From Nisaea acidiphila (lineage in GTDB: Bacteria; Pseudomonadota; Alphaproteobacteria; Thalassobaculales; Thalassobaculaceae): 64,000 bases of DNA. The notes under the pieces are model-generated. The model saw only the letters and a program-made list of their open reading frames with translations, searched no databases and was not told the DNA's origin. Positions 16,998 through 26,528 of this stretch are shown here, one piece after another (the stretch's first letter is position 1; each line of letters starts with the position of its first letter). The translations under genes and the position numbers were made by a program. The DNA lies in contig NZ_CP102480.1 of NCBI RefSeq assembly GCF_024662015.1, forward strand, positions 1,026,501-1,090,500, written 5' to 3'.

Positions 16998-18635
16998 TCA
17001 ATCATGTAGCGTGACCGCGGCAGCGGCCGGACGACCAAGAACCAGATCCGATGCCTTCTCGCCGATCATCATTGTCGAAGCATTGAGGTTTGCCGACGGC
17101 ATCGTCGGCATGATGGAGGCATCCGCGACCCGGAGCTTTTCGATCCCGCGCACGCGCAACTGGTCGTCGACAACGGCGGTCGTATCGCTGTCGGGTCCCA
17201 TGCGGCAGGTCCCCATCAGGTGGAACGTCGTCGTCGCGCGCTCTCGGGCAGCGGCCAGCAACTCGTCGTCCGTCTGCACGCCCGGGCCCGGATAGATTTC
17301 TCCGGCAAAGAAGGGCTGCAGCGGCTCGGTCTGCAACAGCCGGCGCGCGAGCTTCATGCCGGAGAGCAGGACCTGGCGGTCCGTCTCGTCGGCAAGATAG
17401 TTTGGCTGGATCGCGGGCGCCTCGAACGGGTCGGCGCTGCGCGCCCGGATATAACCGACGCTCTCCGGACGCTGCTGCCAGGAGGCGATGGTCATGCCCG
17501 GTTCGTCGTCGAGCTTCGACTGCACTCCTTCCTTATAGCTTGCCGGCGTAAAGGTGAACTGGAGGTCGCTGTTCCGGGCCGCCTCGTTCGAATGCCAGAA
17601 GCAGTAGACCAGCGTCGGGCTCAGCCCGAGGATGCTCTTCTGCCCGGTGAAGTATTTGAAGACCTCGCCCCAGAGCCGCGGCCCTCGCGCGAGTTCGTTG
17701 ATGCTGCTCGAATTCTTCACCCGGGCGGTAAAGCGCGGCGCGTAGTGATCGCGGAGGTTTTCCCCGACCCCGGGCAACGCATGGCGCACTTCGATCCCCA
17801 GCCCGCGCAGCAGCTCCGGATCGCCGATGCCGGAGAGCTGGAGGAGCTGCGGCGAATTCACCGCCCCGCCCGAGAGGATCACTTCCCGGCGGGCACGTAT
17901 CTCGGTCGGAATGCCGTGACGTCCACCATCGCTATAGCGGACGCCGGTCGCGGTCTTCCCGTCGAGCAGAATCCGCGTCGCATGCGCATTGGTTCGCACC
18001 GTGAGATTTTTGCGTTTCATCGCGGGACGGAGATACCCCCGTGCCGTACTCATCCGGCGCCGGCCGTGGATCGTCCGCTGGGCGTAGGAAACGCCTTCCT
18101 GGGACTGTCCGTTATAGTCCTTGTTGTGCGGGATCCCGAGGCTGACCGCGCCGCGGATGAAGGCGTCGCAGAGCGGGTGCTGCCAGTCGATATCGGTGAC
18201 CGCCATGTTGCCGTCTCGGCCGCGGAAGGTCTCGTCCCCCTCCCCGATCCGGCGCTCGGTGCGCTTGAAATACGGCAGCACGTCGGCATATCCCCAGCCG
18301 CGATTGCCGCGCTGTGCCCAACCGTCGAAATCGAGCCTCTGACCACGATTGTAGATATGCCCGTTGATCGAGCTGGACCCGCCCAAGGTCTTGCCGCGCG
18401 GCGCTGCGATCGAGCGGCCGCCGGTCCAATAGCTCGGCTCGCTCTGGTAGAGCCAGTTCACCGAGGGATCGACCAGGGTTTTCATGAAGCCGGCGGGGAT
18501 ATGGATCATCGGATGATAATCCGGCGGCCCGGCCTCCAGCAGACAGACAGTGACGGAAGGGTCGGCACTCAGACGGTTCGCGAGCACGCAACCGGCCGAG
18601 CCGGCGCCGACGATGACATAATCGAAGCTGTCCAT
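16998..18635 (-). CDS. GMC-family FAD oxidoreductase (choline dehydrogenase-like)
   Basis: A 545-aa glucose-methanol-choline oxidoreductase. The N-terminal ADP-binding motif is FDYVIVGAGSAGCVLANRLS; RGKTLGGSSSINGHIYNRG and VILSGGAVNSPQLLQLSGIG are the two family signatures. The active-site pair is H472 in TTFHLMGTCRMG and N516 in PSANLNAST, equivalent to choline oxidase His466/Asn510. There is no signal peptide. It oxidises an alcohol, possibly choline- or polyethylene-glycol-like; the substrate is not assignable. It is divergent from the ABC importer at 18796, which might deliver a related compound (inference). Confidence 0.92.
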   Translation of the reverse strand: MDSFDYVIVGAGSAGCVLANRLSADPSVTVCLLEAGPPDYHPMIHIPAGFMKTLVDPSVNWLYQSEPSYWTGGRSIAAPRGKTLGGSSSINGHIYNRGQRLDFDGWAQRGNRGWGYADVLPYFKRTERRIGEGDETFRGRDGNMAVTDIDWQHPLCDAFIRGAVSLGIPHNKDYNGQSQEGVSYAQRTIHGRRRMSTARGYLRPAMKRKNLTVRTNAHATRILLDGKTATGVRYSDGGRHGIPTEIRARREVILSGGAVNSPQLLQLSGIGDPELLRGLGIEVRHALPGVGENLRDHYAPRFTARVKNSSSINELARGPRLWGEVFKYFTGQKSILGLSPTLVYCFWHSNEAARNSDLQFTFTPASYKEGVQSKLDDEPGMTIASWQQRPESVGYIRARSADPFEAPAIQPNYLADETDRQVLLSGMKLARRLLQTEPLQPFFAGEIYPGPGVQTDDELLAAARERATTTFHLMGTCRMGPDSDTTAVVDDQLRVRGIEKLRVADASIMPTMPSANLNASTMMIGEKASDLVLGRPAAAAVTLHD

Positions 18636-18795
18636 TTGGAGGCGTTTCCAGAGGTTGGTTTATTGGAAGCTATCTTTGCGCAGGGAGGCCGCATTGCGCA
18701 AATTGGTTTCCTCGGCTGGGCGAAGCGACTAAGAAAGCCTCTGTCTTTCGGCGGCAACGGACCCGCCACTCAGAACAGTTTCGGGAGGAACAAGG

Positions 18796-19818
18796 ATGAA
18801 GCAGCTCTTCACGCGCCGCGCCATTTTGGCGGGCCTCGCCGCCATCGGACTGACCGCCGCCACCTTCGCTCCGGCGCTCGCCGCGGACAAGATCACCGTC
18901 GGCGCACTCCGCTTTACCTCCCATTCCGGCGGCTTCGTCGCTTTCGAGAAAGGCTATTTCACCGAGCAGGGCCTTGAGGTCGAGTTCAAGTTCTTCCAGG
19001 CGGCCCAGCCGATGGCCGTGGCGATCGCCTCCGGCGACGTCGATTTCGGCGTGACCTCGATCACTGCCGGCCTCGTCAACCTCGCCGACAAAGGCGCGGT
19101 CAAGGTGATCGGCGGCGTGCTGCAGGAGGAGAAGGGCATCGACGGTTCCGCAATCCTCGCCGGAACCGCGGCCTACGAGGCTGGCCTGACCAGTCCGGCA
19201 AAGCTTGCGGGCCACAGCCTCGGCATCACCCAGACCGGTTCCTCCTTCCACTACATGGCCTCGCAAGTCGCGGCGAAGGAAGGCTTTGCCGCTTCGGAAA
19301 TCTCAATGAAGCCGCTGCAGAAAGTCGGTGCCATCATCGGCGCGCTGAAATCCGGTCAGGTCGACGCCATGATCATCGTGCCGCACATCGCAAAGCCGCT
19401 TTCGAAAGGCGGCGCGGCAAAGATCATCGGCTGGATCAACGACTATGACGACTATCAGGTAACCACCGCTTTCACCTCGGCGAAGAACGCCGCCGAGCGG
19501 CCGGAGCTGGTGAAGCGCTTCGTCGCCGCCTACGCCAAGGGGGCAGAGGACTTCAACGCGGTGATGGTGGACAAGACGAAGGGTAACGCCGCCATCGAGG
19601 AGATGACCAAGCTGATCCACAAGTACGTCTATACCAGCCGCCCCTACGAAAAGGCCGCCCCGTCGATCAAGAACGGTGCGATGCGCCTGCAGCCGAACCT
19701 GAAGCTGAACCTCACCAACGTGAAGAAGCAGCTCGCCTGGTTCCAAGCGGAGGGCCTCGTCGGCAAGGACATCGCGATCGACGTCCTGGTCGACACGCAG
19801 TTCGTCGAAACATACTGA
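18796..19818 (+). CDS. ABC transporter substrate-binding protein, taurine/nitrate/pyrimidine (NMT1-like) family
   Basis: A 340-aa periplasmic binding protein with a cleavable signal (MKQLFTRRAILAGLAAIGLTAATFAPALAA; the RRAILAG stretch resembles a Tat signal). The mature domain starts DKITVGALRFTSHSGGFVAFEKGYFTEQGLEVEFKFF and contains ASGDVDFGVTSITAGLVNLADKG, typical of the NMT1/SsuA group. Ligands in this group include sulfonates, nitrate and thiamine-precursor pyrimidines; none can be chosen. It heads a three-gene importer operon and has a strong GGGAGG-type site before ATG 18796. Confidence 0.9.
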   Translation: MKQLFTRRAILAGLAAIGLTAATFAPALAADKITVGALRFTSHSGGFVAFEKGYFTEQGLEVEFKFFQAAQPMAVAIASGDVDFGVTSITAGLVNLADKGAVKVIGGVLQEEKGIDGSAILAGTAAYEAGLTSPAKLAGHSLGITQTGSSFHYMASQVAAKEGFAASEISMKPLQKVGAIIGALKSGQVDAMIIVPHIAKPLSKGGAAKIIGWINDYDDYQVTTAFTSAKNAAERPELVKRFVAAYAKGAEDFNAVMVDKTKGNAAIEEMTKLIHKYVYTSRPYEKAAPSIKNGAMRLQPNLKLNLTNVKKQLAWFQAEGLVGKDIAIDVLVDTQFVETY

Positions 19819-19867
19819 GCGTCCGGGCCCGGCCTTGCCGGGCCCCCACGCACCCAACAGGACTTCC

Positions 19868-20635
19868 ATGCACCTCACCCTCGACGGCATCAGTCACCAT
19901 TACGGCGGCATGCCCGTGCTGAGCGGGATCGAACTCTCGATCCCGGCAGGCGAAATCGTCTGTATCGTCGGCCCCTCCGGCTGCGGGAAATCGACCCTGC
20001 TCCGACTGATCGGCGGTCTCGAGCGCCCGGACGAGGGAGCGGTGCTGGAACATGGGGGAGCGCCAGCGGACAGTCTCAATCCGCTGACCTACATCTTCCA
20101 GGATTTCGCCCTGCTTCCCTGGCGCACCGTCGCCGGCAATATCTCGCTGGTGCTCGAGGATCACGGTCTTGGAAAGACAGATCGCGATGCGATCATCGAC
20201 GACGTTCTGGCGCGCACCAAACTCTCCGACTTCAAGACAGCGCTGCCGCGCCAGCTCTCCGGAGGCATGAAGCAGCGCGTCGCTATCGCCCGCGCCCTCG
20301 CCGTCCGCCCGGCGGTGCTGCTGATGGACGAGCCGCTCTCCGCCCTCGACAGCCAGACCCGTGAGCTCTTGATGGACGATTTAGTCGGCCTCTGGTCGAA
20401 GACGCCCTTTACGGCGGTCTATGTCACCCACAATCTCGAGGAGGCCGTCCGGCTCGGCCACCGCATCGTCGTGCTCTCCCGGCGCCCCGGCAAGATCCGC
20501 GACGTGGTCGAGATCGACATGCCGCTCGCCGAGCGGCCGGGCCGTGCCGCGGCACTGTCGGAAGCACGCGAGCGGCTCTGGTCGCTGATCCGCGACGAAG
20601 CGGCGGCCGCCGACATGGAGCTGGTCGATGCCTGA
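19868..20635 (+). CDS. ABC transporter ATP-binding protein (TauB/SsuB type)
   Basis: A 255-aa ATPase of the importer. Walker A GPSGCGKSTLLR, Q-loop FQDFALLPWRTV, signature LSGGMKQRVAIARAL, Walker B VLLMDEPLSALD and the switch His in VYVTHNLEEAV are all intact. It energises uptake of the ligand bound by the upstream binding protein. Start 19868 (MHLTLDGISHHYGG) has AGGA 6 nt upstream; the open frame before it is not conserved. Its last 8 bases overlap the permease start. Confidence 0.93.
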   Translation: MHLTLDGISHHYGGMPVLSGIELSIPAGEIVCIVGPSGCGKSTLLRLIGGLERPDEGAVLEHGGAPADSLNPLTYIFQDFALLPWRTVAGNISLVLEDHGLGKTDRDAIIDDVLARTKLSDFKTALPRQLSGGMKQRVAIARALAVRPAVLLMDEPLSALDSQTRELLMDDLVGLWSKTPFTAVYVTHNLEEAVRLGHRIVVLSRRPGKIRDVVEIDMPLAERPGRAAALSEARERLWSLIRDEAAAADMELVDA

Positions 20636-21428
20636 GGCGAACGCTCCCAAGCCCGTTCCGTTTCGCGGCGGTGGCTTTAGCCCGAAGCCGCGCGTCTGGG
20701 TCGGGTTTGTCGTCCTCGTCGTCGTGATCGCCGTCTGGGAGACCGGCTGCCGGACCGGTATCATCCATCCGCTCGTGCTGCCTGCACCTAGCGAAGCCGC
20801 GCAGGCTTTCCTCGATCTCTACAATAGCGGCCAGCTCTGGAAACATCTCGGCGCCTCGCTTTCCCGCCTGGTCATAGGCTGGACGGCCGGCACCCTTCTC
20901 GGCATCGCCGTCGGGTTCGCCATAGGACTCTTCTCCCTCGCCCGTGCGGGGCTTGTGCCCATGGTCGCCGCAATCTTCCCGATCCCGAAGATCGCGCTGC
21001 TGCCGCTCTTCATCATCTGGTTCGGTATTGGCGAAGGCTCGAAGGTCGCGACGATCCTATTCGGCACCTTCTTCCCGACCGTGGTCGCGACCTATGGCGG
21101 GGTGGACAACGTGGACCGCGGCCTGATCCGCATGGGCCAGTCCTTCGGGCTCTCCTGGTTCTCCATCGTGCGCAAAATCATCCTGCCGGGCGCTCTCCCG
21201 GCGATCCTTCCAGGCTTCCGCATCTCGGCGGCCATCGCCATCGTGCTGCTGGTTGCCGCAGAGATGATCGGGGCGGAATTCGGCGTCGGCGCCTATATCC
21301 TGCTCGCCGGCAGCCTGATGGCAATGGATCAGCTCATCGCCGGCGTCGCCATCCTCTCCGCCATCGGGCTGACGGTTTCCTGGATCATCGGCCGGACGGA
21401 ACGCCTGCTCCTGCGCTGGCGGACCTGA
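20628..21428 (+). CDS. ABC transporter permease (TauC/SsuC type)
   Basis: A 266-aa inner-membrane permease with about six membrane spans and the EAA-like loop (GGVDNVDRGLIRMGQSFGLSWFSIVRKIILPGALPAILPGFRISAAIA), which couples to the ATPase. It overlaps the ATP-binding gene by 8 bp, so translation is coupled. Together with the two upstream genes it forms a complete importer. Its stop is 2 bp from the stop of the convergent DUF547 gene. Confidence 0.93.
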   Translation: MPEANAPKPVPFRGGGFSPKPRVWVGFVVLVVVIAVWETGCRTGIIHPLVLPAPSEAAQAFLDLYNSGQLWKHLGASLSRLVIGWTAGTLLGIAVGFAIGLFSLARAGLVPMVAAIFPIPKIALLPLFIIWFGIGEGSKVATILFGTFFPTVVATYGGVDNVDRGLIRMGQSFGLSWFSIVRKIILPGALPAILPGFRISAAIAIVLLVAAEMIGAEFGVGAYILLAGSLMAMDQLIAGVAILSAIGLTVSWIIGRTERLLLRWRT

Positions 21429-21430
21429 TT

Positions 21431-22261
21431 CTATTTCGCCACGTCGTTCAGCCGCCAGTCGTATTCGTCGTCGGATATCCGGCCGACGCTCCGCAGAGCG
21501 TCCGCAAGCGTGCCAGTGGCATAGCGTTTCAGATGCGCGATTACGCCCGCGTCATCACCGCCGAAATCCTCGTCGAACCAGTCGTAGATGCTTGAAACAA
21601 TCAGTTTGCCGCTCTCGACCCGCGCGCCCCGCGGGTGATTGATATAGGCACTGGCCCCGTGCTCCAGATAGCGCTCCGCATTTGCCGCCGTCATCGCGCG
21701 CGGCTGCAGGTTGGGGCAGCCAAGCGAGGCGCAGTTGACGGCATAATGGATGCGCGGATCGCGCCAGACGGGGCGCAGGATCCGGTGCTCGATATCGTCG
21801 AGCGAGATCTCCTCGCCCTCCACCGTTGCCAGCTTCTTCCCCCAGGGCCCGTCGGCGAACAGGCCGGGAGAGATATCGATGTCGCGGATCGAGTCGACCG
21901 GATAATGCTCAAGCACCACTCGCACGGTGAGCGCATTGTAGAGATTGACCCAGTAGGGAAGCTGCTCGCTCCGGGAGAGACTGGTTACCGGAATCGCCTC
22001 CAAGGAGGTGACATAATCATACAGCGCGGCTCGATCTGTCTCGGTGACGGCGCCATAGTCCACCCGTGCGATTCCGTCCGTACCGCCCCGCACGTAGCGC
22101 GTCAGGAACATGTCCCAGGCAGAATGCGTCAATGTCACCGCCCCCCCGGGGGCGTGCGCCTCCCAGCGCCCCCAGAGTTCGGCCTTCGGCGCGGCGAAGG
22201 CGGACGTGGCGAAAGCGGTGACGGCGATCAGCGAGGCAGCGATCCGACAGCCGAGGGACAT
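21431..22261 (-). CDS. DUF547 domain protein, secreted
   Basis: A 276-aa protein with an N-terminal signal peptide (MSLGCRIAASLIAVTAFATSAFA) and a DUF547 domain. The domain's conserved segments are LPYWVNLYNALTVRVVLEHYPVDSIRDI and DPRIHYAVNCASLGCPNLQPRAMTAANAERYLEHGASAYINHPRG. The conserved Asn-Cys-Ala-Ser-x-x-Cys and nearby His resemble a papain-like catalytic arrangement proposed for the family, but function is unknown. It is presumably periplasmic. ATG 22261 begins the signal peptide; the frame upstream is open to 22357 but carries no signal. Confidence 0.88.
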   Translation of the reverse strand: MSLGCRIAASLIAVTAFATSAFAAPKAELWGRWEAHAPGGAVTLTHSAWDMFLTRYVRGGTDGIARVDYGAVTETDRAALYDYVTSLEAIPVTSLSRSEQLPYWVNLYNALTVRVVLEHYPVDSIRDIDISPGLFADGPWGKKLATVEGEEISLDDIEHRILRPVWRDPRIHYAVNCASLGCPNLQPRAMTAANAERYLEHGASAYINHPRGARVESGKLIVSSIYDWFDEDFGGDDAGVIAHLKRYATGTLADALRSVGRISDDEYDWRLNDVAK

Positions 22262-22433
22262 GGCGATGGCTCCGTTTCCGATGCCGCGGCGGCGGCGCTG
22301 GATTCGCCCTTGAATGTGCGTATGGTAGAAGCTCGCGGCAACGCTCCATGCTCTCACCCGCCTTCACGTTGCCGTTTGCGGGCCACCTGTGCCCGCTTCC
22401 TGAAGAAGAAACGGCAACGAAGACATACGCACC

Positions 22434-23459
22434 ATGGACCAGATTATCGCCAGCGGCACACCCTACGATCTCGGCCAGGCCCTTGGCCGAAAAGGCAGGC
22501 AGGCCATCGCGGAAGCTTCCTTCGCCACGCCGCAGTTCCGCGCGCTGGAGCAGTGGCTCGGCTCCGAAAGGCTCAAAGGCCTTGAAGTATCGGCCCGGAC
22601 CAGTTTTCCCGAATTCGTCCGCGAGATCGAAGGCATCGCCGACGGAGCAGAACAGCCGTTCGAGAAGATTTTCCTCTGGAATTGCCGTGGCGACCTGCGC
22701 GATCTGGTCCGTAGCGACGAGGATGCCTGCACCAGCCTGATGCTGCCGGCAGCGGACGGACGCCCGGCCCGGCTCGCCCATAACGAGGACGGGGCGCCGG
22801 AACTGGCGGGCCAGGGCTTCATCGCGCATTTCGAGCCGGACATCAGCCCGGCATTCGATGCCTATTGCTATCCCGGCATGCTGCCCGGACATGCGTTCGG
22901 CTGGAACGCGGCCGGCATTGTGCAGACCATCAACAATATCCGTCCGCACGACCTCACGGTCGGCGTTCCGCGCCACGTGATCACGCGCGCTGTGCTCGCG
23001 GCCGAAACGATTGACGAGGCGCTGGAACTGCTGAAGCGCACGGACCGGGCCTCCGGTTTCCATCACAACCTGGCCGACGGAAGCGGCCGAATGGTCTCGG
23101 TCGAGGCCCCGGCAAGCGGTTTCGTCGCCGAGGAAGTCTCCGCGCCGCATGCCCACGCCAATCACTTGATTCGCGGCGGCCTCGCGCATGTCGAGCAGAC
23201 GATCTCGGAATCCTCGCGCCAACGCCAGGAACGGGCGGATGCAATGCTTGCGGCGGGGGAGCGCGACCCGCTGACCATCCTCTTCGACCGGACGGTTCAG
23301 GACAATCCGATCCTCTGCCGCGCGGAACGCGAGGCGAGCGACAGCTATACGCTGGCGACCTTCGCCTGCAGCTTCGGCTCCGACGGTATGGAATGGGGCA
23401 TCTATCATGGGCCGGACCGGAAACCGGTCCTGCGCGGCGGACTCGACAGAGCGGCCTGA
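22434..23459 (+). CDS. C45 family acyltransferase/peptidase (Ntn hydrolase, penicillin acyltransferase-like)
   Basis: A 341-aa N-terminal-nucleophile protein resembling acyl-CoA:6-aminopenicillanate acyltransferase (C45). The nucleophile is probably C99 in DEDACTSLMLPA, exposed by self-cleavage in this family, and RLAHNEDGAPE and GWNAAGIVQTINN are the expected downstream motifs. The true substrates of bacterial C45 members are mostly unknown amides or peptides. The N-terminal DLGQALGRKGRQAI segment is also typical. An MFS carrier starts 10 bp after its stop, suggesting that it imports the substrate or exports the product. Confidence 0.87.
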   Translation: MDQIIASGTPYDLGQALGRKGRQAIAEASFATPQFRALEQWLGSERLKGLEVSARTSFPEFVREIEGIADGAEQPFEKIFLWNCRGDLRDLVRSDEDACTSLMLPAADGRPARLAHNEDGAPELAGQGFIAHFEPDISPAFDAYCYPGMLPGHAFGWNAAGIVQTINNIRPHDLTVGVPRHVITRAVLAAETIDEALELLKRTDRASGFHHNLADGSGRMVSVEAPASGFVAEEVSAPHAHANHLIRGGLAHVEQTISESSRQRQERADAMLAAGERDPLTILFDRTVQDNPILCRAEREASDSYTLATFACSFGSDGMEWGIYHGPDRKPVLRGGLDRAA

Positions 23460-23469
23460 GACCCCTCCG

Positions 23470-24666
23470 ATGCGCGTCGATCCGGCCATCGCCACACTCG
23501 CCATTGCCGAAACAATCGTCTGGGCCGGGCTCTATTACATCTTTCCGGCCCTGCTTGTGCACTGGGAGGCGGATCTCGGCTGGTCGAAGACCGAGCTGAC
23601 CGGCGCCTTCTCGGCTTCGATCGCTGTCTCCGCGCTCTGCTCGCCCTATATCGGCAGGTTGATCGATCGGGGACACGGCGTGCTGGTTCTGTCCGGGGGC
23701 GTTCTGGCGGGCGGCATCCTGATCTCGCTCCTGTCGCTGGTTGACAGCCTGCCGGTCTTCTTTCTCGTCTGGTGCGGCCTCGGCGCCGCCATGTCAGCTT
23801 GCCTCTACGAGCCCTGCTTCATGCTGGTGACCCGGACACGCGGCGTGTCCGCCAAGCGCGGGATCACCCTGATCACTTTGGTCGCCGGGTTCGCCGGCAC
23901 GGTCTCGTTTCCGACAGCCCACGCTCTTGTAGAGCTTTCCGGATGGCGGCTTGCAGTACAGGTCTCCGGTCTCACGGTCTGCCTCGTCGGTCTGCCGCTC
24001 ATGCTCTACGGTGCAAGGGCGCTGGAGGCGGCGCGTCTGACACATGTGCCAGACGAGAAAAAACCGGACTCGCACAATGATGCCCCGGCAAAGCCCGCCC
24101 ACTTCCTCTCCAATTCCTCCTTCTGGCTCCTTGCGACCGGCTTTGCCCTGATGGCGATCTCGCACGGTGTCGTCATCAACCACCTGCTTCCGCTCCTGAA
24201 GGAGCGCGGTGTCGAGGCCGGGGTCGCGGTCGCTGCCGCCTCGATGATCGGGCCGATGCAGGTGCTCGGCCGCGTGGTGATGATGTCGGTGGAACGCTAT
24301 GTCTCCAATTTCGGCGCCATGATCTATTGCTTCCTCGCGGTCTCCGTCGCCTGCGCTCTGCTCGCAGCCGGGTCCTCGCTGTGGCTGCTCGGCGCCTTCG
24401 TCTTCCTGCAGGGCAGCGGGTACGGGCTTACCAGCATCATGCGGCCTGTCGTCACCCGGGACATCATGGGGCAGGAGAATTTCGGCGCCATTTCCGGCGC
24501 CATGGCGCTGCCCTATCTCGCCTGTTTCGCCGGCGCCCCATTCCTCGGCTCCCTGCTCTGGGAGGTCGGCGGCTACAATTTCGCGCTGCAGACGGTCGTT
24601 GCCACCAGCGTCGCCGGGCTGCTCTGCTACCTCCGAGCCGCGATGCGCGCCCGCAGGACGAGTTAG
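23470..24666 (+). CDS. MFS transporter
   Basis: A 398-aa major facilitator carrier with 12 predicted spans. It has a monocarboxylate-type start (AIAETIVWAGLYYIFPALLVHWEADLGWSKTELTGAFSASIAVSALCSPYIGRLIDR) and a cytosolic loop with PDEKKPDSHNDAPAKP between the two halves. Substrate unknown. ATG 23470 lies 10 bp after the C45 gene stop and is preferred over 23407, which would overlap that gene by 53 bases. Cotranscription with C45 is likely. Confidence 0.88.
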   Translation: MRVDPAIATLAIAETIVWAGLYYIFPALLVHWEADLGWSKTELTGAFSASIAVSALCSPYIGRLIDRGHGVLVLSGGVLAGGILISLLSLVDSLPVFFLVWCGLGAAMSACLYEPCFMLVTRTRGVSAKRGITLITLVAGFAGTVSFPTAHALVELSGWRLAVQVSGLTVCLVGLPLMLYGARALEAARLTHVPDEKKPDSHNDAPAKPAHFLSNSSFWLLATGFALMAISHGVVINHLLPLLKERGVEAGVAVAAASMIGPMQVLGRVVMMSVERYVSNFGAMIYCFLAVSVACALLAAGSSLWLLGAFVFLQGSGYGLTSIMRPVVTRDIMGQENFGAISGAMALPYLACFAGAPFLGSLLWEVGGYNFALQTVVATSVAGLLCYLRAAMRARRTS

Positions 24667-24736
24667 AGGACTTGACCTCCGCCACCGGACCGATAGAACC
24701 GTTCCGACGCTTCGTCCAACCGCTGGGGATGCCGCC

Positions 24737-25252
24737 ATGGCGATCGGGTCCGTGACAAGCTTGCTCGAAAAGCGCCCGGCGTGGCTGGTACCGGCAGCCG
24801 TTTCGGCCTTTGCCAGCGCCATGCTTGGCGGCGCCTTCGCTTTCCAATATCTCGGCGGACTGGCGCCCTGCGTGCTCTGTCTCTACCAGAGATGGCCGCA
24901 TGCTGCGGCGATCCTGCTCGGCCTCCTCGCGCTGATCCTGTCCGCAAGAAATCCTGCCGCCAGCCGCTGGCTGACGATCCTCGGCGGGCTCGCCCTGCTG
25001 ACCAGCGCCGGCATCGGCCTTTTCCATGTCGGCGTCGAACAGCTCTGGTGGGAGGGCACCGCCGAATGCGGCGCGACCGGCACGCCGGACAGTCTGGACG
25101 CACTCAAACAGCAGCTCATGGCGCAGCCTGTCGTCCGCTGTACCGATATCGCTTGGGAAATGTTCGGCATCTCCATGGCCGGTTACAATTTCCTGCTCTC
25201 CGCAGGTGCAGGCCTCACCGCCATCGCGCTTAGCCTGCCGGGCCGACGATGA
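24737..25252 (+). CDS. dsbB: Disulfide bond formation protein B
   Basis: A 171-aa inner-membrane quinone-linked thiol oxidase that reoxidises DsbA. It has four membrane spans, the first cysteine pair C45-x-x-C48 in LAPCVLCLYQRWPH and the second periplasmic pair C111 and C135 (ECGATG...VRCTD). No dsbA is nearby. Its TGA overlaps the chrA ATG (ATGA), so the two genes are translationally coupled. It follows the MFS gene by 70 bp. Confidence 0.92.
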   Translation: MAIGSVTSLLEKRPAWLVPAAVSAFASAMLGGAFAFQYLGGLAPCVLCLYQRWPHAAAILLGLLALILSARNPAASRWLTILGGLALLTSAGIGLFHVGVEQLWWEGTAECGATGTPDSLDALKQQLMAQPVVRCTDIAWEMFGISMAGYNFLLSAGAGLTAIALSLPGRR

Positions 25253-26463
25253 GCGCGGGCGAGACGACGGAGCGCCGATCCTGGGTCGAGATCCTGCTCG
25301 TCTTCCTCCGTCTCGGCTGCACGAGTTTCGGCGGGCCGGTCGCGCATATCGGCTATTTCCGCGAGGAGTTCGTCAACCGCCGCAAATGGCTCGACGACCG
25401 GGCCTATGCGGACTTGGTGGCGCTCTGCCAGTTCCTGCCCGGCCCGGCCAGCAGCCAGGTCGGTTTCTCCATCGGTCTGACCCAGGGCGGTCCGCTCGGT
25501 GCTCTCGCGGCCTGGGCCGGCTTCACTCTGCCCTCGGCGATTCTGCTGGCCGCATTCGCCTATGGGGTCGACATTGCCGGCGGCGCCGAAGGCGCCGGCT
25601 GGCTGCACGGGCTGAAACTGGTCGCGGTCGCCGTCGTCGCCCAGGCCGCACTGCAGATGGGACGCTCGCTTTGCCCGGATGCGCCGCGTGCAACGCTTGC
25701 CGTCCTCGCCGCCGCGTTCATGCTGGTCGCAGCGCCGGCTTATGGCCAACTCCTCGTGATCCTCGCCGGAGGCATCTTCGGCCTCCTCGCACTGAAACAG
25801 GACGAAGCGGGCGAAACACCCGCCGCCTACGAGACACGCGTCGGCCCCCGGACCGCACTGGTCCTGCTCGTACTCTTCGTCCTCCTGCTCGTCGGTCTGC
25901 CTCTGATCGTGGCGGGCACGGACAATCTCGGCATTCGGATCGCCGACACCTTTTACCGGGTCGGTGCGCTGGTCTTCGGCGGCGGGCATGTGGTGCTGCC
26001 GCTGCTGGAAGCCGAAATCGTGCCGCAAGGCCTGGTAGACAGGGACACTTTCCTCGCCGGCTACGGTATGGCGCAGGCGATCCCGGGACCGCTCTTCACC
26101 TTCGCCGCCTACCTCGGCGCTGCCGCCGCGCCGGAGGGTAGTGAGATCGCCGTCGCCGCAACGGCGCTGGTCGCTATATTCGGCTCGACTTTCCTGCTGG
26201 TTCCGGCGGCCTTGCCATTCTGGGCCAAGCTCCGCGCCAACAGACGGGCGCAGTCCGCTCTCGGCGGCGTCAATGCGGCGGTTGTCGGGCTTATCCTGGC
26301 AGCGCTCTACGATCCCGTCTTCACGGGCGCAGTCGCCGCGCCGGTCGATTTCGCATTGGTGGCACTGGCCTATCTGGCCCTCGCGATCTGGAAATTGCCT
26401 CCGTGGTTCGTTGTGTTGCTCGGCGCCATCGCCGGCTGGCTTCTTCATTTCTCCGGCGTCTAA
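25249..26463 (+). CDS. chrA: Chromate transporter, long-chain CHR family
   Basis: A 404-aa two-domain CHR protein with about ten to thirteen membrane spans. Each half carries the family motif: FLRLGCTSFGGPVAHIGYFREEFVNRRKWLDD with FLPGPASSQVGFSIG in the first, and YRVGALVFGGGHVVLPLLEAEIV with GYGMAQAIPGPLFTFAAYLGA in the second. Some members export chromate; many genomic copies have no proven link to chromate. Start overlaps dsbB by 4 bp. Confidence 0.92.
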   Translation: MSAGETTERRSWVEILLVFLRLGCTSFGGPVAHIGYFREEFVNRRKWLDDRAYADLVALCQFLPGPASSQVGFSIGLTQGGPLGALAAWAGFTLPSAILLAAFAYGVDIAGGAEGAGWLHGLKLVAVAVVAQAALQMGRSLCPDAPRATLAVLAAAFMLVAAPAYGQLLVILAGGIFGLLALKQDEAGETPAAYETRVGPRTALVLLVLFVLLLVGLPLIVAGTDNLGIRIADTFYRVGALVFGGGHVVLPLLEAEIVPQGLVDRDTFLAGYGMAQAIPGPLFTFAAYLGAAAAPEGSEIAVAATALVAIFGSTFLLVPAALPFWAKLRANRRAQSALGGVNAAVVGLILAALYDPVFTGAVAAPVDFALVALAYLALAIWKLPPWFVVLLGAIAGWLLHFSGV

Positions 26464-26528
26464 CCCGAAATGCAGACGGGACGGCCCAAGACCGCCCCGC
26501 CTGAAGTGCACGCACCGGCAATCGGCGG

